Source of the DNA: Clarireedia homoeocarpa
Lineage: Eukaryota; Ascomycota; Leotiomycetes; Helotiales; Rutstroemiaceae
DNA length: 64,000 nucleotides
Direction of reading: 5' to 3'
NCBI GenBank assembly: GCA_001465935.1
Contig: LNKV01000033.1
Coordinates: 186,001-250,000, forward strand
The translations under genes and the position numbers were made by a program. Below are positions 12,529-23,425 of this stretch, piece by piece. Below the pieces are notes generated by a model that made no database searches, was not told the DNA's origin, and saw only the letters and a program-made list of their open reading frames with translations. Position 1 is the first letter of the stretch, and the number at the start of each line of letters is the position of its first letter.

Positions 12529-13390
12529 TCACTGACTGTTTGATTGCAGACGGCCAGCAAATTCTATTACAGGTGACATTGAACGAATCTTCCAAGTGCT
12601 TACTGATATATTCCATGTCTCGTAGTGAGCATCAGGCAGCACCGATGGATTTCTGCTAAAGACTTCCTGAACAGTAAAGTGTACAAGTCTGACTTCTTGG
12701 CTGGTTGGCTGGCTCAACAATAACAAGGCCGGCACAAAACTCTATGATACTGTCAGTTTCCAGTATATTTTCCGGATCAATAGAACGGGGCGGCTCTTCG
12801 TTCTCGTTCCACTCGATGGACAGAGCCAGAAAAAGTCGTTCAACACTCAAAGGATACCGAGACGCCGAGACCCATTGGAGGATGCGTATGTTATATTTTT
12901 TATCAGGTTCAGCCTGTTTCTTGGTTCGTTCGATTGCGTCTTGGTAGTTCGCTTCTAGTTTTAAGGGGAGCGTTTGAAGCGCTTTACGGATCTTGGACGG
13001 TGTACGTTCAATCAAAATTTGTTCAAGCTTAAGAACCGCCATGAGAAACCTAAATAGTTTTAGTTCATCAGGATAATGATAACACAATGAGTGCAGGATA
13101 TTCCAGGTCAGACATTGGTAATACGTACATTCCACAAGCTTGAGTCGTAATAGTATCAATGATCTGTTCCTCCAAATCATCTTTAGCTAGGCGCTTCAAA
13201 AACGCAGAATTTCTTCTGATATTTCTCCTCAAGTACGATTTTATATCAATCTCTCGAGCAGCAATCTTGATTTGAGAATTCGCTACCAAGGCCGTGTTGA
13301 TATCCTCTAAGTTTGGTCGGCTTGTAGTTAAAGTCTCACAGACGACTAGTGTTGTCAGTAGTGTACCTGTACAATAGTGCACGCCCACTG
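12529..13390 (-). pseudogene. NACHT-type NLR relic (C-terminal half of NTPase plus winged helix)
   Basis: On the minus strand, 13388-13070 reads ETLTTSRPNLEDINTAL, then KSYLRRNIRRN and DTITTQACGMY. This is the sensor/arginine-finger part of a fungal NACHT NTPase. After a probable intron, 13045-12700 continues with RTPSKIRKALQTLPLKLEA, SASRYPLSVERLFLALSIEW and IIEFCAGLVIVE, the winged-helix segment after NACHT. The frame then slips by one base near 12700 to give RLVHFTVQEVFSRNPSVLPDAH, which normally follows directly. No Walker A or B motif is visible upstream and no effector domain remains. Such proteins act in fungal nonself recognition and cell death. Fragment status is seen in the sequence; the original architecture is inference. 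Confidence 0.68.
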
Positions 13391-13394
13391 TATA

Positions 13395-13640
13395 TGCTAG
13401 TATAATAATAGATCCTGTATTAGTTTGTGATATTGAAACTGATAGTACAGATAGTTTTATATCCTTAAAAACGGTACAGACTAGCCGTATACTAAGTGTA
13501 TAGCGACAACGTAGGTAGAGGAAGTAAATTATATAGCCAAATATAGTTCCAAAACCTTAGTTTCATTTAAGATTTTAGTACCAAATTAGCTATATTGGCC
13601 GATATTGAATATCTCTTTACAAAGATTATTCTTATAGATC
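13395..13640. other. TpA-rich patch at the broken 5' edge of the NLR relic
   Basis: About 240 bases are unusually rich in TA steps (many TATA, TAGTA and CTATA words) and poor in CA. Their composition differs from the flanks. This is the pattern expected after RIP (repeat-induced CpA-to-TpA mutation) of a former repeat. No transposon ends or coding motif could be recognised. Confidence 0.4.
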
Positions 13641-13847
13641 GTTGTAATAGAATAGGAGTAAAGAAATCTGAGCAGTCTCATTTCCTTTGGGATTCAATGA
13701 CAGGATCTTTTCAATCATTTCTACATCAATCACACGCGCTTGTCGTTCCATGAGTTCTGCAACCTTTTCAACGCGAGTCACCGACGTCCAGTTTTCTTCA
13801 TGCCACCATCGTACATGATATTCAAGAAAGGTAAGATGTGGTAACAT
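13632..13847 (-). pseudogene. Possible further NLR/ankyrin-protein scrap
   Basis: A 71-codon frame contains PHLTFLEYHVRWWHEE and IEKILSLNPKGNETAQISLL. It loosely recalls the repeat tails of fungal NLR and ankyrin proteins, and lies directly upstream of the NACHT relic on the same strand. The similarity is weak and from memory of the family only; it may be unrelated. Confidence 0.25.
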
Positions 13848-13859
13848 GCGCGAATGTCT

Positions 13860-15359
13860 GCGAATTACTTAGTATGAAACTCGTTTCACGTGAGCGAGTA
13901 AGATACCTTGAGCATAGCCGTGCAAACATATGATATTATTCAGCCAAATACCCAAAGGCTGATAAGTTCACGCTTGGTTCCAAGCTTTGGCACTTGGTTT
14001 TGTTGATATCTGGCAATGACGAAGAGCAGTCGATGATTATCTTAAATTTAGGATCAATATTCTCCAGCATTCGGGCCATCAGCATAATCATTCTTCCAGG
14101 TTCGAGCGACAGCTGTATGTGTGTAGTTGGTAATGCAATCCACTCCGATCAAGTAAACACTTAGATTGACTACCAAATACATTAAATCACACAGAACCCA
14201 AATTTAAACTCTCTTATCCATGGCATTTTTACAAATGATAGGGTGGATTCCTCTGTAATGATCTGGCGGAGGGAGGAGAAGCATAATCACGCGGTGAGTA
14301 GCATCTGTTGCTGGGGACACTCCTGAAATAGACGATCTAGTTCATGCCCAAAACCAGCGATTTTATTGACCTCCAGTGCCCGCTTGCGATTAATTTGTTC
14401 GAGCTGTTCGTCGTAGTTAGCTATGGCTACTTCTCAAGGTTTAATACTGCATGTAAGAACGATTACCTGGGTGAATCTCATTTCTATTTGCCGCACAATT
14501 TGCCACTCAACTACCACTCAATATAAGTGATCTTCTATTTCCATAGTTTAGCCTGAAAAATCAAGCATATTCCATTCCTTGGGAGCTAGCAGCTAGCAGT
14601 AACGTGACATGGCATCATATGAGCGAACCTCTACTGTAGTCATTTAATCTTGCATAAATCCCCTTCCCTCTCCTAGACTGACCACTGTACAGCCTGAATG
14701 GCTAAATTGAAGTGCTAGTTTCTTTAAAAATACCTGTCCTGGCACATTGGAAAAGGATGCAACAGAATCCAAGATAATAGAATCAACGACACCACCACCA
14801 GGAATTCCATTATTGTCAGTTGTCACTCTAGAACATGCTGGTGAAGAAGAACTTACAGTGCTGGTGTGGAATGAAGTACCACTCACCGGCTCCGTGGACA
14901 AGTTAGACGAGGCTGTACAGAAAGACGTCTTCATTCTCTCTTTCACAAAATTTCATATATAGATAAACAAAAGCTCACTGGTAAATAATAATAGCATAGC
15001 AGGCACTCTATACCCCATGGAAATATATACCCTAGCACCGCACGCACGGACATACTCTATGTCAAACTCCCACGACGCGATGCGCTACATCGACGCACTC
15101 AAAAGCCACCAAAAGTCTCCGCATTCTCGGAAATAGTTACAAAGTATAAAGAATGTAATAACCGAAACGAAGCGAATAAACACACCGTCCTTCGTGAAGG
15201 ACGGGAATCTCAAACATACAATCCAGTACCTGCACTGAACTGAAGGCGCAGCCATCGTAGCTAAGATGCGAAAATCAAGTACTACGTCTTTGTGATCGAT
15301 ACTTCGAAGCACTCGCTCTTGACTGTCAAGTGAACAACTAGTCAGTCAGCCACCTCCCC
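13860..15359. other. Intergenic, about 1.5 kb
   Basis: No supported gene. Short frames exist on both strands (for example minus 14946-14644, Ser/Thr-rich), but they lack motifs, homologous blocks or convincing splice signals. Confidence 0.5.
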
Positions 15360-16118
15360 TTACGCAAAATACCCATCACTCTCCCTTCCTCTCTCCCTCG
15401 AATCCCTTGAACCGTAACTACGCGCATAACTACAAGCATACCCATACCCTTCCTGATCCTTATACTCATACCTCCTCTCGTTCGCCTCAGCCTCAGCCTC
15501 ATAATCCGCGTCTACTCTCCTTGGTAGAATACTCTCCGGAATAGACTCATCCTCCTCCTCCTCAACCTCCTTATCCCCTTCCTTGACCCTCCCCTCTCCC
15601 TCTCCCTTCCCCCTCCCTTCATCCACCCTCTCCCCCTTCCCTCTCTTCACCCTCTTAGCCCCCCTCTCTCTCCTCTCTCTCCTCTCCCTCCTCTCCTCCC
15701 CATTCATCGGAAACCTTCTCCAAAACCGGTTAAACGTCTCCACCACCTGTCTCGCCGTCAACACCCTCCCATACTCCTTCTCCACATCAATACTAATAAA
15801 CATAATCTCATGCGGCACGGGTAGTTTCCTCAGCGTCGTCCGCGTTGGGAGACGCATTTGTGCTGCGCGGAAGTCACGCACGACTCTTTCCTCCCAGGGT
15901 TCTCGCAGGCGTTCAGGGCCGGGTGTGACGATTCTGTTATGGAGTTGGGGTTCGATCCAGCGCTCTTTTTCTCGGGGGCTTTGTTGTACCGGGTATTGTA
16001 CCGGGTCATGGTTTGGGTTATGGGGGGAATCTTGTTCTGGAGAACTGGATACTCGGGAGCGTTTCCGGGACTCCTTTTCCGCTCGGGCGGAGCCGCCTGA
16101 GGAGGGTGGCGTGAACAT
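15360..16118 (-). CDS. Charged low-complexity hypothetical protein, 252 residues
   Basis: A single-exon frame that I do not recognise. The N-terminal third is polar (Ser/Pro/Arg). A central region of about 60 residues looks folded, with RVVRDFRAAQMRL, EIMFISIDVEKEYGRV and ARQVVETFNRFWRRFP. The rest alternates Arg/Glu/Gly/Lys-rich and acidic runs, ending in a Tyr/Ser/Arg-rich tail. The strand is strongly purine-rich, which partly explains why it stays open, so the C-terminal half deserves caution. The ordered central segment argues for a real gene. No function can be given. Confidence 0.55.
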   Translation of the reverse strand: MFTPPSSGGSARAEKESRKRSRVSSSPEQDSPHNPNHDPVQYPVQQSPREKERWIEPQLHNRIVTPGPERLREPWEERVVRDFRAAQMRLPTRTTLRKLPVPHEIMFISIDVEKEYGRVLTARQVVETFNRFWRRFPMNGEERRERRERRERGAKRVKRGKGERVDEGRGKGEGEGRVKEGDKEVEEEEDESIPESILPRRVDADYEAEAEANERRYEYKDQEGYGYACSYARSYGSRDSRERGRESDGYFA

Positions 16119-17469
16119 TTATTTTGAGGGTTTGATTTTCCTTTCGCTTTTCCTTCTTTGATAGATGGATAGACAGACAGATAAACAGAAACTGACAGGT
16201 TTCAACTTATAAACCTTTTTCACTTCAAGGTAATTCCCTGAATCATGGGTTCAGATAAAGTTGAGCCGGACAATTTTTTTTTTGGAGATGGAGATCGTAG
16301 CTAGATGGAGATGAGATTAGCGAGGAAGAGATTTAATGCACGGTTATAGGATTGGGCCGTGAGGGTGGCGACTGTACTTCGTATGTATGTATGTAGACTC
16401 GGTAGAGCACCAACACCAGACAGACACATGCACCCCTCCACTCCCAAGCAGAATCTATGACGCCCACCACCGTGGATTTCTCTTGGGCTCGGATCACTGG
16501 AAGCAGCTGAATCCTTCATTTGAACAGCGTTTTCGAGAAGGAATAGCGGTGAGGGGAGATGAGGTGAGATGAGGTGAGATGATTGGAGTTGGCTATTCTT
16601 CGCTGTCCATATTCGTTGTGGTTGTTTACGAGCAAACTGGTCTGTTTGGATAGTTTTTTCATGCAAATAAACAACGCAAGATAAGACCAATCGAAAAGAA
16701 ACGGTTAACAGCGGAAAAGAAGCTCAGTCGCGATAATTGTTTCATTTTATTTTTCATTTTTTATTACCAAACCGGATATGGCTAAATGTATCACAAGATC
16801 TCATAATAAATATATCATTCCCTCCTCGAGGTGATGCCGAACCAAGTTTCAGTCTCTCGCAAATCTACCCAAATCTCGTGCTACCCCACTTCAGCCCGAG
16901 CTAAAATTTAAAGTTCAAGATTAGGTTGGATTGACAGATAGGGGATCAAGATCGGAAAGCACAGAATTAAAGTGGGTCTGAGCAGATGCGCCAATCAAAT
17001 CTCTTCATGGACCCTCTCGTTCGCTCGGAGGCAAATTATCATATATCGGAGAAAAGGTTCCGATGGTGAGAAATCTCGTTGTGTATGGTAAGTTATTGTA
17101 TAACAAAGGTAGTAAGTAGTATTGGTATCGGTATCGTAGACTATCGTCGACCATCGTCGACTATCGTCTTGTTGTTTCCGCGTGGGGGTATTATCAGCTC
17201 GGTGTATTACTTATTTATTCGTAATACTTCCTCGTACGATGATTGCATGTTTGCTTACTGGGGCTTTGGAGATATGTCGAGCTCCGGCCGTATGGGAAGG
17301 ATGAATACGTGTGTAACTGTGATTTGATTTCTAGGGTGTTGCTCTTCTTGGTGCCGGAGTGGGACAAGGGTGCGATCTAGGTTGAAGCTGGGCTGTAGGG
17401 GTAGGGGTACTGCCTTCTTGATTTGGTATACTTGGTACGGCGGATGGATCTACCAGATCTCGAGCTAAC

Positions 17470-17497
17470 TGTTGTTGTTGTTGTTGTTGTTGTTCGC
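17470..17497. repeat. (GTT)n microsatellite
   Basis: About nine GTT/TTG units in a row. The minus strand would read poly-Gln in a short frame (17555-17331), but nothing else supports a gene there. Confidence 0.8.
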
Positions 17498-19329
17498 AGC
17501 ATGGCCACGGAGTGGAGTTGGGGAAATGATATGGATACTCCTTGTTTCTCAACACAAATACAGCAAGGTAAGATTAAGATCACCCGATCCATTTACCTCA
17601 TGTGTGGGTATAGCCATGTGGAGCCCTGGATTGGAGAACAAGGAGAAGAGGCGACCAGGTACCGTTTAAGGAAGAAGTGATTCCGTAGCGAGCAAAAACG
17701 GTTGAGGTGTGGGTAGTAAGGCACTCGGCTTATATTGGGTCGCTTCAGCTCGCCAATGCTATTGAACGGAGCGCTAATGCACTGTCGATGAAACATGGTT
17801 GATCGTAGATATGTAGCTGTGCAGCTGTGCAGCCAAAAGAGGCGCATAACGGCGGCGAGGAGGAGAGACGGTCGCGAAACTGGGCTTTCAGCGAGCGAGC
17901 GCTTATCCGGGTAAGATGAGGGAGGGTATAATAGGTTAAGATGTGCAACAACTGTATATGTATAGCTCGTGGATGAATAGAGTATATTAGGGCCAAGTAA
18001 AAACTATAATTACAGATATGCAACAAACGGCAAAAGACGGTGTATGCAATATATGATATATGTGCCCGTAGGTGGAATCTGACTAAATGGGCAGGACGAA
18101 GAAATATTACTTGGCTGGCCTCAAAATTTAATAAGATGTGCTATGTGTTGAAGGGAGACTTGGAGTATTCTTCTCTGTGCTTTTGCATCGCCCTGGAATC
18201 CGCACTCTAATCCATCTTCTACGCTACGCCTCTATATTCCCTCTATGTCACCTATGCCACAATCATCTACTTCCTGGTTGCCTGGTCGCCTGGTCGCCAC
18301 TTGTACACTTCCTCATTCCTTTCTTATCTTGATCAGCTTCGTTCTCTCCATTCTCTCTTCCTTTTCTCCCTCCCTTATCTTCTTATTTTTCCATTCCCTC
18401 CCTTCTCCTTACTCAACTTCACTTCCCGCACAAGCATCATTAATATATACCCTACTTATTCCACCAACACCATCTCGACATGTTGACCCGCTCCCCTCTC
18501 AGGACTGTGTTGTATCCAGTAATTCGTCTTCAGGAAAAGATTTGCACTGCAGACCTTCGTGCGCGGATACGTGGGATGGATCGAAACCACAACTTAGACA
18601 AACTGGGGTTGGTCGGTGGTAGGGGATGTTTAGAAGAATGCTACCTGGGAGGTCATGGGTTGATGATCAAAGAGCAGGGAAGAAAGTATGGTGGATGAAA
18701 AGAAAGGTGAGTATCAAGGAATAACGTATCAGAGGAAGTGGAAATGAGAGCAAAAAGAAAGAAAGAAGTAAGATGGTATACCCCTCGTCTTCTTATTCTA
18801 CCGTATCCCATCCAAATCATGCAAAACCCACCTCCAACCAAGTCAGTATCTGAGAGTCCCCCTCCTCCACCCCAATCCTTGAAGATCTCAAGAAGATTCC
18901 TTTTCTCCTCTCCTATCATCTTCTTCCATCAAAGAAACCTCCTGACAAAAGAAAACCACTCCTTATCACTATTCCCATCTTATCCCTTCCCTTCCCTCCC
19001 CTCCCCTCCCCTGCACACAACCTCTCAACTCAAATCCCCATCTCAACTCCTTACCCATCTCGATCTCAAATCACTTGCTCGGCCCCCTGGCTCAGCTCCT
19101 CCCAAACCTCAAGCATCAACAGAAACTACAACCACGAGCACACATGTAACCCAACAAACAAGTACAAAACGCACCTCGAACATTCCCCATCCTCCACTTT
19201 CCCCCCATCTCCAACATCTTCTCCTCTCATCTCCTCACTAGGAAGTATTTGCCGCTCTAGAAGCTCAATTCCTATCCCATCCCATCTACTCCACCAAGAA
19301 GAATACCCAAGTTGCATAAACTCAAATCT

Positions 19330-19515
19330 CAACTCATCCCGTCCCGTCCCGTCCTATCCCACCCTATCTTATTCTATCCTATCGTATCCTATCCCATCCC
19401 ACCCCATCCAATTCTAGACCTTATTATATACCATCCTATCATATCTCATCCTATCCCCTCCAGTCCCGTCCTGTCCTACGAGCCTTATCCCATCCCATCC
19501 CATCCCCATCCATCC
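19330..19515. repeat. Degenerate pentanucleotide tandem repeat (ATCCC/ATCCT type)
   Basis: Plus-strand units CATCC, TATCC, CGTCC and TATCT recur about every five bases for nearly 190 bases, and a shorter CCATT run follows at about 20138-20163. This gives a strongly strand-asymmetric minisatellite with no stable coding frame. Confidence 0.75.
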
Positions 19516-20233
19516 ATCCATCCACTAGAAACCAGAATCAACAACTCCCACTCAACATCCACCAGTAGAAGAAAATAAACCTAGTTTTCTTAATCCTCAT
19601 TCTTCACCCTCGCTCTCTATCCTCGCGCTTCCCCCTCCGCGCCGAACTGCACTACACTATATATATATATGTATGACTGACTGACTTTATCTCATGAAAC
19701 ACATACAACATAACCACAAAGCAACACTCCACAGAACTGCAGCATAGCACACCAATCACAGCAATATACCTGGAATGAGAGTCCCATTCCAAAAGCAAAG
19801 GAAAGCATTACTGTACTCACTTGAGGATGAACCCAACCCAATGCTCAGACCATTATAAGAACAATGACGCATTAGAGACTCAACAAATCGAATATACTAG
19901 TACAGTCGACATTATGGGAATCACGAGTCAATATCGAATGCAGAAAAGATATTGGATAAACCGAAAATGTTTGTACAATCCAAAGTTTGAATATTCCATA
20001 CAGTGCTATGTCCCGACCAAATGAAGCCGATGGTCACTCACTTTTGATATATTGTACAAATGCCCCTATCCGTCGATTGTCGTCACCATTCCTTATATCC
20101 CCCGAACCAACCTATCCCACCCCAGCCTGCCCCATCCATGCCATTCCATTCCATTCCATTCCAACCCAAGATCCGTAAAAGCGGAACCAATTCCCGTATC
20201 CCATCTTCATAGATTCACCCAACACACATAAAC

Positions 20234-21333
20234 CTACTCACTAACCACCTTAGTCTTAATCTTCGAGCTGCCACTCTTAACCCTCTTCGCAGCCGGGCGA
20301 TTGATATGGTGCTCCGGAATCCAGCTCTCATCATAAGCCTTCTGAGCTAGGGCACCAGTAGTAACAGCCGGGCCATCAGCACCAAGGACAGAAACCTGAT
20401 CCTTCACATCAACAGCCGGCTTCGATCCACCAGATGAACGCTTAGCACGCTCTCCACCTTTACCTCCACGACGGGTCTGTGGGAAGAGCGCCTCGATCCA
20501 AGTTTTGTAGACAAAGTAGAGAGTACCACCGAAGGCGGCGAGGAGGAAGAGATAGAGGAAGATGCTGTGAGGGTGATTGTTAGTTGTGTGTAAGGGAATA
20601 GGGAGAAGTGGATGGAGATTGAATGGACATACATCTGAGGATCAAAAATGCTAGTCGCAGCCTCCACGACCGAGACCGTGTCATTGAAAGCCTGAATCTG
20701 ATAAACAGCACCCTTCTGACTGGCGACTACCGCGATCAAATTGAGTCGCAAATCCTGAGGATGCAAATCGGTAGTAAAAGCATACGGCAGAGCCTGGGTC
20801 TCGCCGGCTTGGATCTCAACATTATACGGGGTGCTGGTCAGGTTGCGGACGATGGCCGCACTGGGATGAGTGCCTTCGGCGAGGGGCTGCAAGGTAGAGA
20901 GAGCACCGCCGATGACGGCTACTTGCACAGATTCTGGTTCGTCATTCTTGAAGGAGAGAAGTGCTTGTGTAGCGTGGCCGTTGACGAGCTTGACACCGAA
21001 GATTTCGGATTGTGGGAATGAGGCTGAGACGGAGACAGCGAGGTTGGGAGCTGGGGTGTCGAGGACAGGCTCTTCGGCCTATATGCAATTGAAGTTGTTA
21101 ATTATGATCGTGCAAAAAGAAAAAGAAAAAAGTAAGTGTTTGTCAAATTTTGCAGGAATTGGTGCCGCAAAACGTAGCTATAGCTTCAGACGTCATATGC
21201 AACAAACAGCTGTCCACAACGAGAACACGAACATCCCAAAGGAAAGATATAAACTTACGGTTTCCGCTGCAGCAAAAACGCCAACAGCACGAAGAGCAAG
21301 AAGAGCAAGGGCGGAGAACTTGTACGAAACCAT
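20234..21333 (-). CDS. irc22: IRC22-like ER membrane protein (TRAP-alpha family)
   Basis: Three exons, 21333-21259, 21078-20633 and 20564-20234, with introns of 180 and 68 bp, give 283 residues. The N-terminus is a signal peptide (MVSYKFSALALLALRAVGVF). A lumenal domain follows with IFGVKLVNGHATQALLSFKN and LNLIAVVASQKGAVYQIQAF. A single membrane helix comes at exon 3 (IFLYLFLLAAFGGTLYFVYK), then a basic cytosolic tail ending HHINRPAAKRVKSGSSK. This layout matches fungal Irc22, related to the alpha subunit of the translocon-associated protein complex. Its likely role is at the ER translocon; the yeast gene name comes from a recombination screen and says little about function. Both splice joins keep the frame exactly. 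Confidence 0.88.
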
Positions 21334-22215
21334 TGTGACGGATCAATTGGTGGCGGAAGGAATGTGGAAGGAATTGGTAGTGTATAGGACGGAGGTAAAT
21401 TTATATGACAGCTCTGCTGCTGCAATGTGTTCTCGGCAACTAGCGTGCGTGTGGTGCAAGGATAAGTAAGGTGTTGCCACTATTGCGTTCTGTTGGTAAG
21501 GGTTCTTGAACCCTGGCGAATCGAGATAAGATGGAGAGAAATTCCGAAAATTGATATACAGAATCAAAGAGAATTGATTTTGGGTGCCATTGACATAGCT
21601 TTGGATGGCAATTGGTACTTTCTGTGACTTAGATTATAGGACGTCAAGTGTTGAGGTAAGCCAAAGTTATCATGACGTGAGACCTGTGGACCGCCACATC
21701 GGAAAACAACTTCATCGCAGAGCACAAATCACAAACATGAGCTTGAAGCATAGCTTTTCATTTTTTTGTTTATTATACTGCTTGCTTGGGTCCGTAAATA
21801 CATACGTGATGCCCATCAGAACCATTCCATGCATGCTGTGCCAGATCCCCTGCTGGCCGTTAATAATCCAAAGTACCCATCCGTCATAATATGCGGTCTC
21901 CAAGGAGCCTACGCGGTTCTCTTATCATACACAGATCGAAGGATCATGGCTCAATCCATGCACCATAATTTAATATCAACATCGCTCTTTTATCGTGATG
22001 GCCGTTTTCAGGAGTAAAGTTATCATGACCAGGTCTTTTGTTTTGCAGCTCATTACCCGTCGCAAGGGAATGATCTGTAATGTAAAATGGGGTATACAAA
22101 CGTGTAAGATCCATAACTGCAGCAATGTCTCAACGCCGCAGAAAAAGTAAAACACGTGAAATCTGCTTGGATGACCAAGAGAGAGGTGGCAGAAAAGGTT
22201 ACCTCGGCGTCGAAT
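21334..22215. other. Intergenic between IRC22 and MED19
   Basis: This is the IRC22 promoter and 5' UTR side and the MED19 3' side; both genes are on the minus strand. No supported gene. One long plus-strand frame (20870-21469) runs antisense to IRC22 exons and its intron, so it is a shadow. Confidence 0.55.
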
Positions 22216-23425
22216 TCAAGCACCGACCATTCCAGGTCCGTAACTTTGACGCATAGGTCCTTGAAAGTTGTGTGTTGGAGTCTTCTGCTTGTTAGCCCAG
22301 ATATATAACAGGTATAGCAAACTACCAACCTTCTTAGGTCGTTTCCGACCACCGGCTCTGTCGTCACCATCACCCGTAGAATATCCAGCATCGTCATCAA
22401 TGTAACCCTCACCATATCCCTCATAGCTTGCATCGCCGTAAGTACGCTTCTTTATGCTGCGCTTCGGTCGTGCGATATCTGCTGCTCCTGCCGCAGTAGC
22501 AACCTTATTTGCCTTTGGTATGCTCGTGGAACCCTGCATCATGGGGGCCTTCGCCTTTGCAGCTGCCTGCTTCGATGGATCAACGTTCGCAGCCCCAAGT
22601 TCCCCAAGCACGGATGAATTCCAGCGCTCTTTTGGAATAGGCCCTCTAGCCATTGTCATTGCTCTACCCAAACTACTTCGAACCGTTTCTGATAGGCCCT
22701 TGTCGATCTCTTGCCCACGGACATGATTTGCTTCCCAGATCTCTTTCGTAGGATTAGGTCCATTCGGATTGACCAACGAGAACAGCGATCCATCTTCCTC
22801 CCATTCCTGTCTTACAGCATCGAATTGTCCGCTAATACCGAGGGATTTGATATAACCCTTGTATGTCTTTCGAATAACGTTTTTCTTGCCATCTGGAAGA
22901 AGTCGAGCGACAGAGGCTGCTATTTCGTTCAGACCGAATCGGTCGAAAAGATCCTGTGATACGTTCGTGTTCAAAGGTGGATGCTCTGTGGGTCATTCCA
23001 TGTTAACCAAACAATTCTATCAATGAGGTGCTGTGTACACAAGATATATATTGTATTTACTGAAGCATATGCGAAAATACTAGATCAGCTAGAAAGAAGG
23101 GGTTCTTACGAGTTCTGCAGAGAAGGTATTTTTGACCAACTTCCTGATGAAGGTCATTAATACTGAGTCTGCTGTCCTCGACATGAACTTTCTTCTGGTC
23201 TCGATCACCATGATCCTCAACATCTCTCTTTCGCTTGTTTGAAAGATCATCTGATTGCGATGCATCGACCGCCGAGTTGAGAGAAGACATGCTGCCGTTT
23301 ATACTGTGTGCAGGGGTAGGAAGGGAGGTGTTTATTCGTGGAGAAACTGTAGTTTTCGAAGATGAATCCGTAGCGCTTGGGGTATACGAAGGACTCTGTG
23401 GGGTTTGCGGTAAATCAAAAGGCAT
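22216..23425 (-). CDS. med19: Mediator complex subunit 19 (Rox3)
   Basis: Exons 23425-23110, 22985-22330 and 22284-22216 give about 346 residues. The head-module subunit Med19/Rox3 links Mediator to RNA polymerase II regulation in the nucleus. Visible family marks are the N-terminal Ser/Thr/Pro region with KRKRDVEDHGDRDQKK, the core block DLFDRFGLNEIAASVARLLP followed by KNVIRKTYKGYIK, a basic nuclear-localisation stretch AGGRKRPKK, and the terminal signature GPMRQSYGPGMVGA. The second intron (45 bp, GTTGGT...CTAAC...CAG) is in phase and free of stops. An unspliced form would only add 15 residues (VGSLLYLLYIWANKQ), a hydrophobic insert unlike the family, so splicing is preferred. Divergent from NOP4. 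Confidence 0.9.

Larger units (their letters stand above)
16119..20233. other. Long gene-poor stretch with simple repeats, about 4.1 kb
   Basis: Only low-complexity frames are present. From about 18300 to 19560 the plus strand is strongly pyrimidine-rich (C/T runs), and this creates spurious Pro/Ser/Leu frames. There are a trinucleotide microsatellite at 17470-17497 and degenerate pentanucleotide repeats at 19330-19515. The downstream 300 bases probably include the IRC22 3' UTR. Confidence 0.5.

Noticed and set aside
17331..17555. Poly-Gln minus-strand frame
   Set aside because: Arises from the GTT microsatellite; the remaining residues show no support.
18738..19241. 167-residue Pro/Ser/His-rich plus-strand frame
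   Set aside because: Product of the pyrimidine-rich tract, with no ordered segment.
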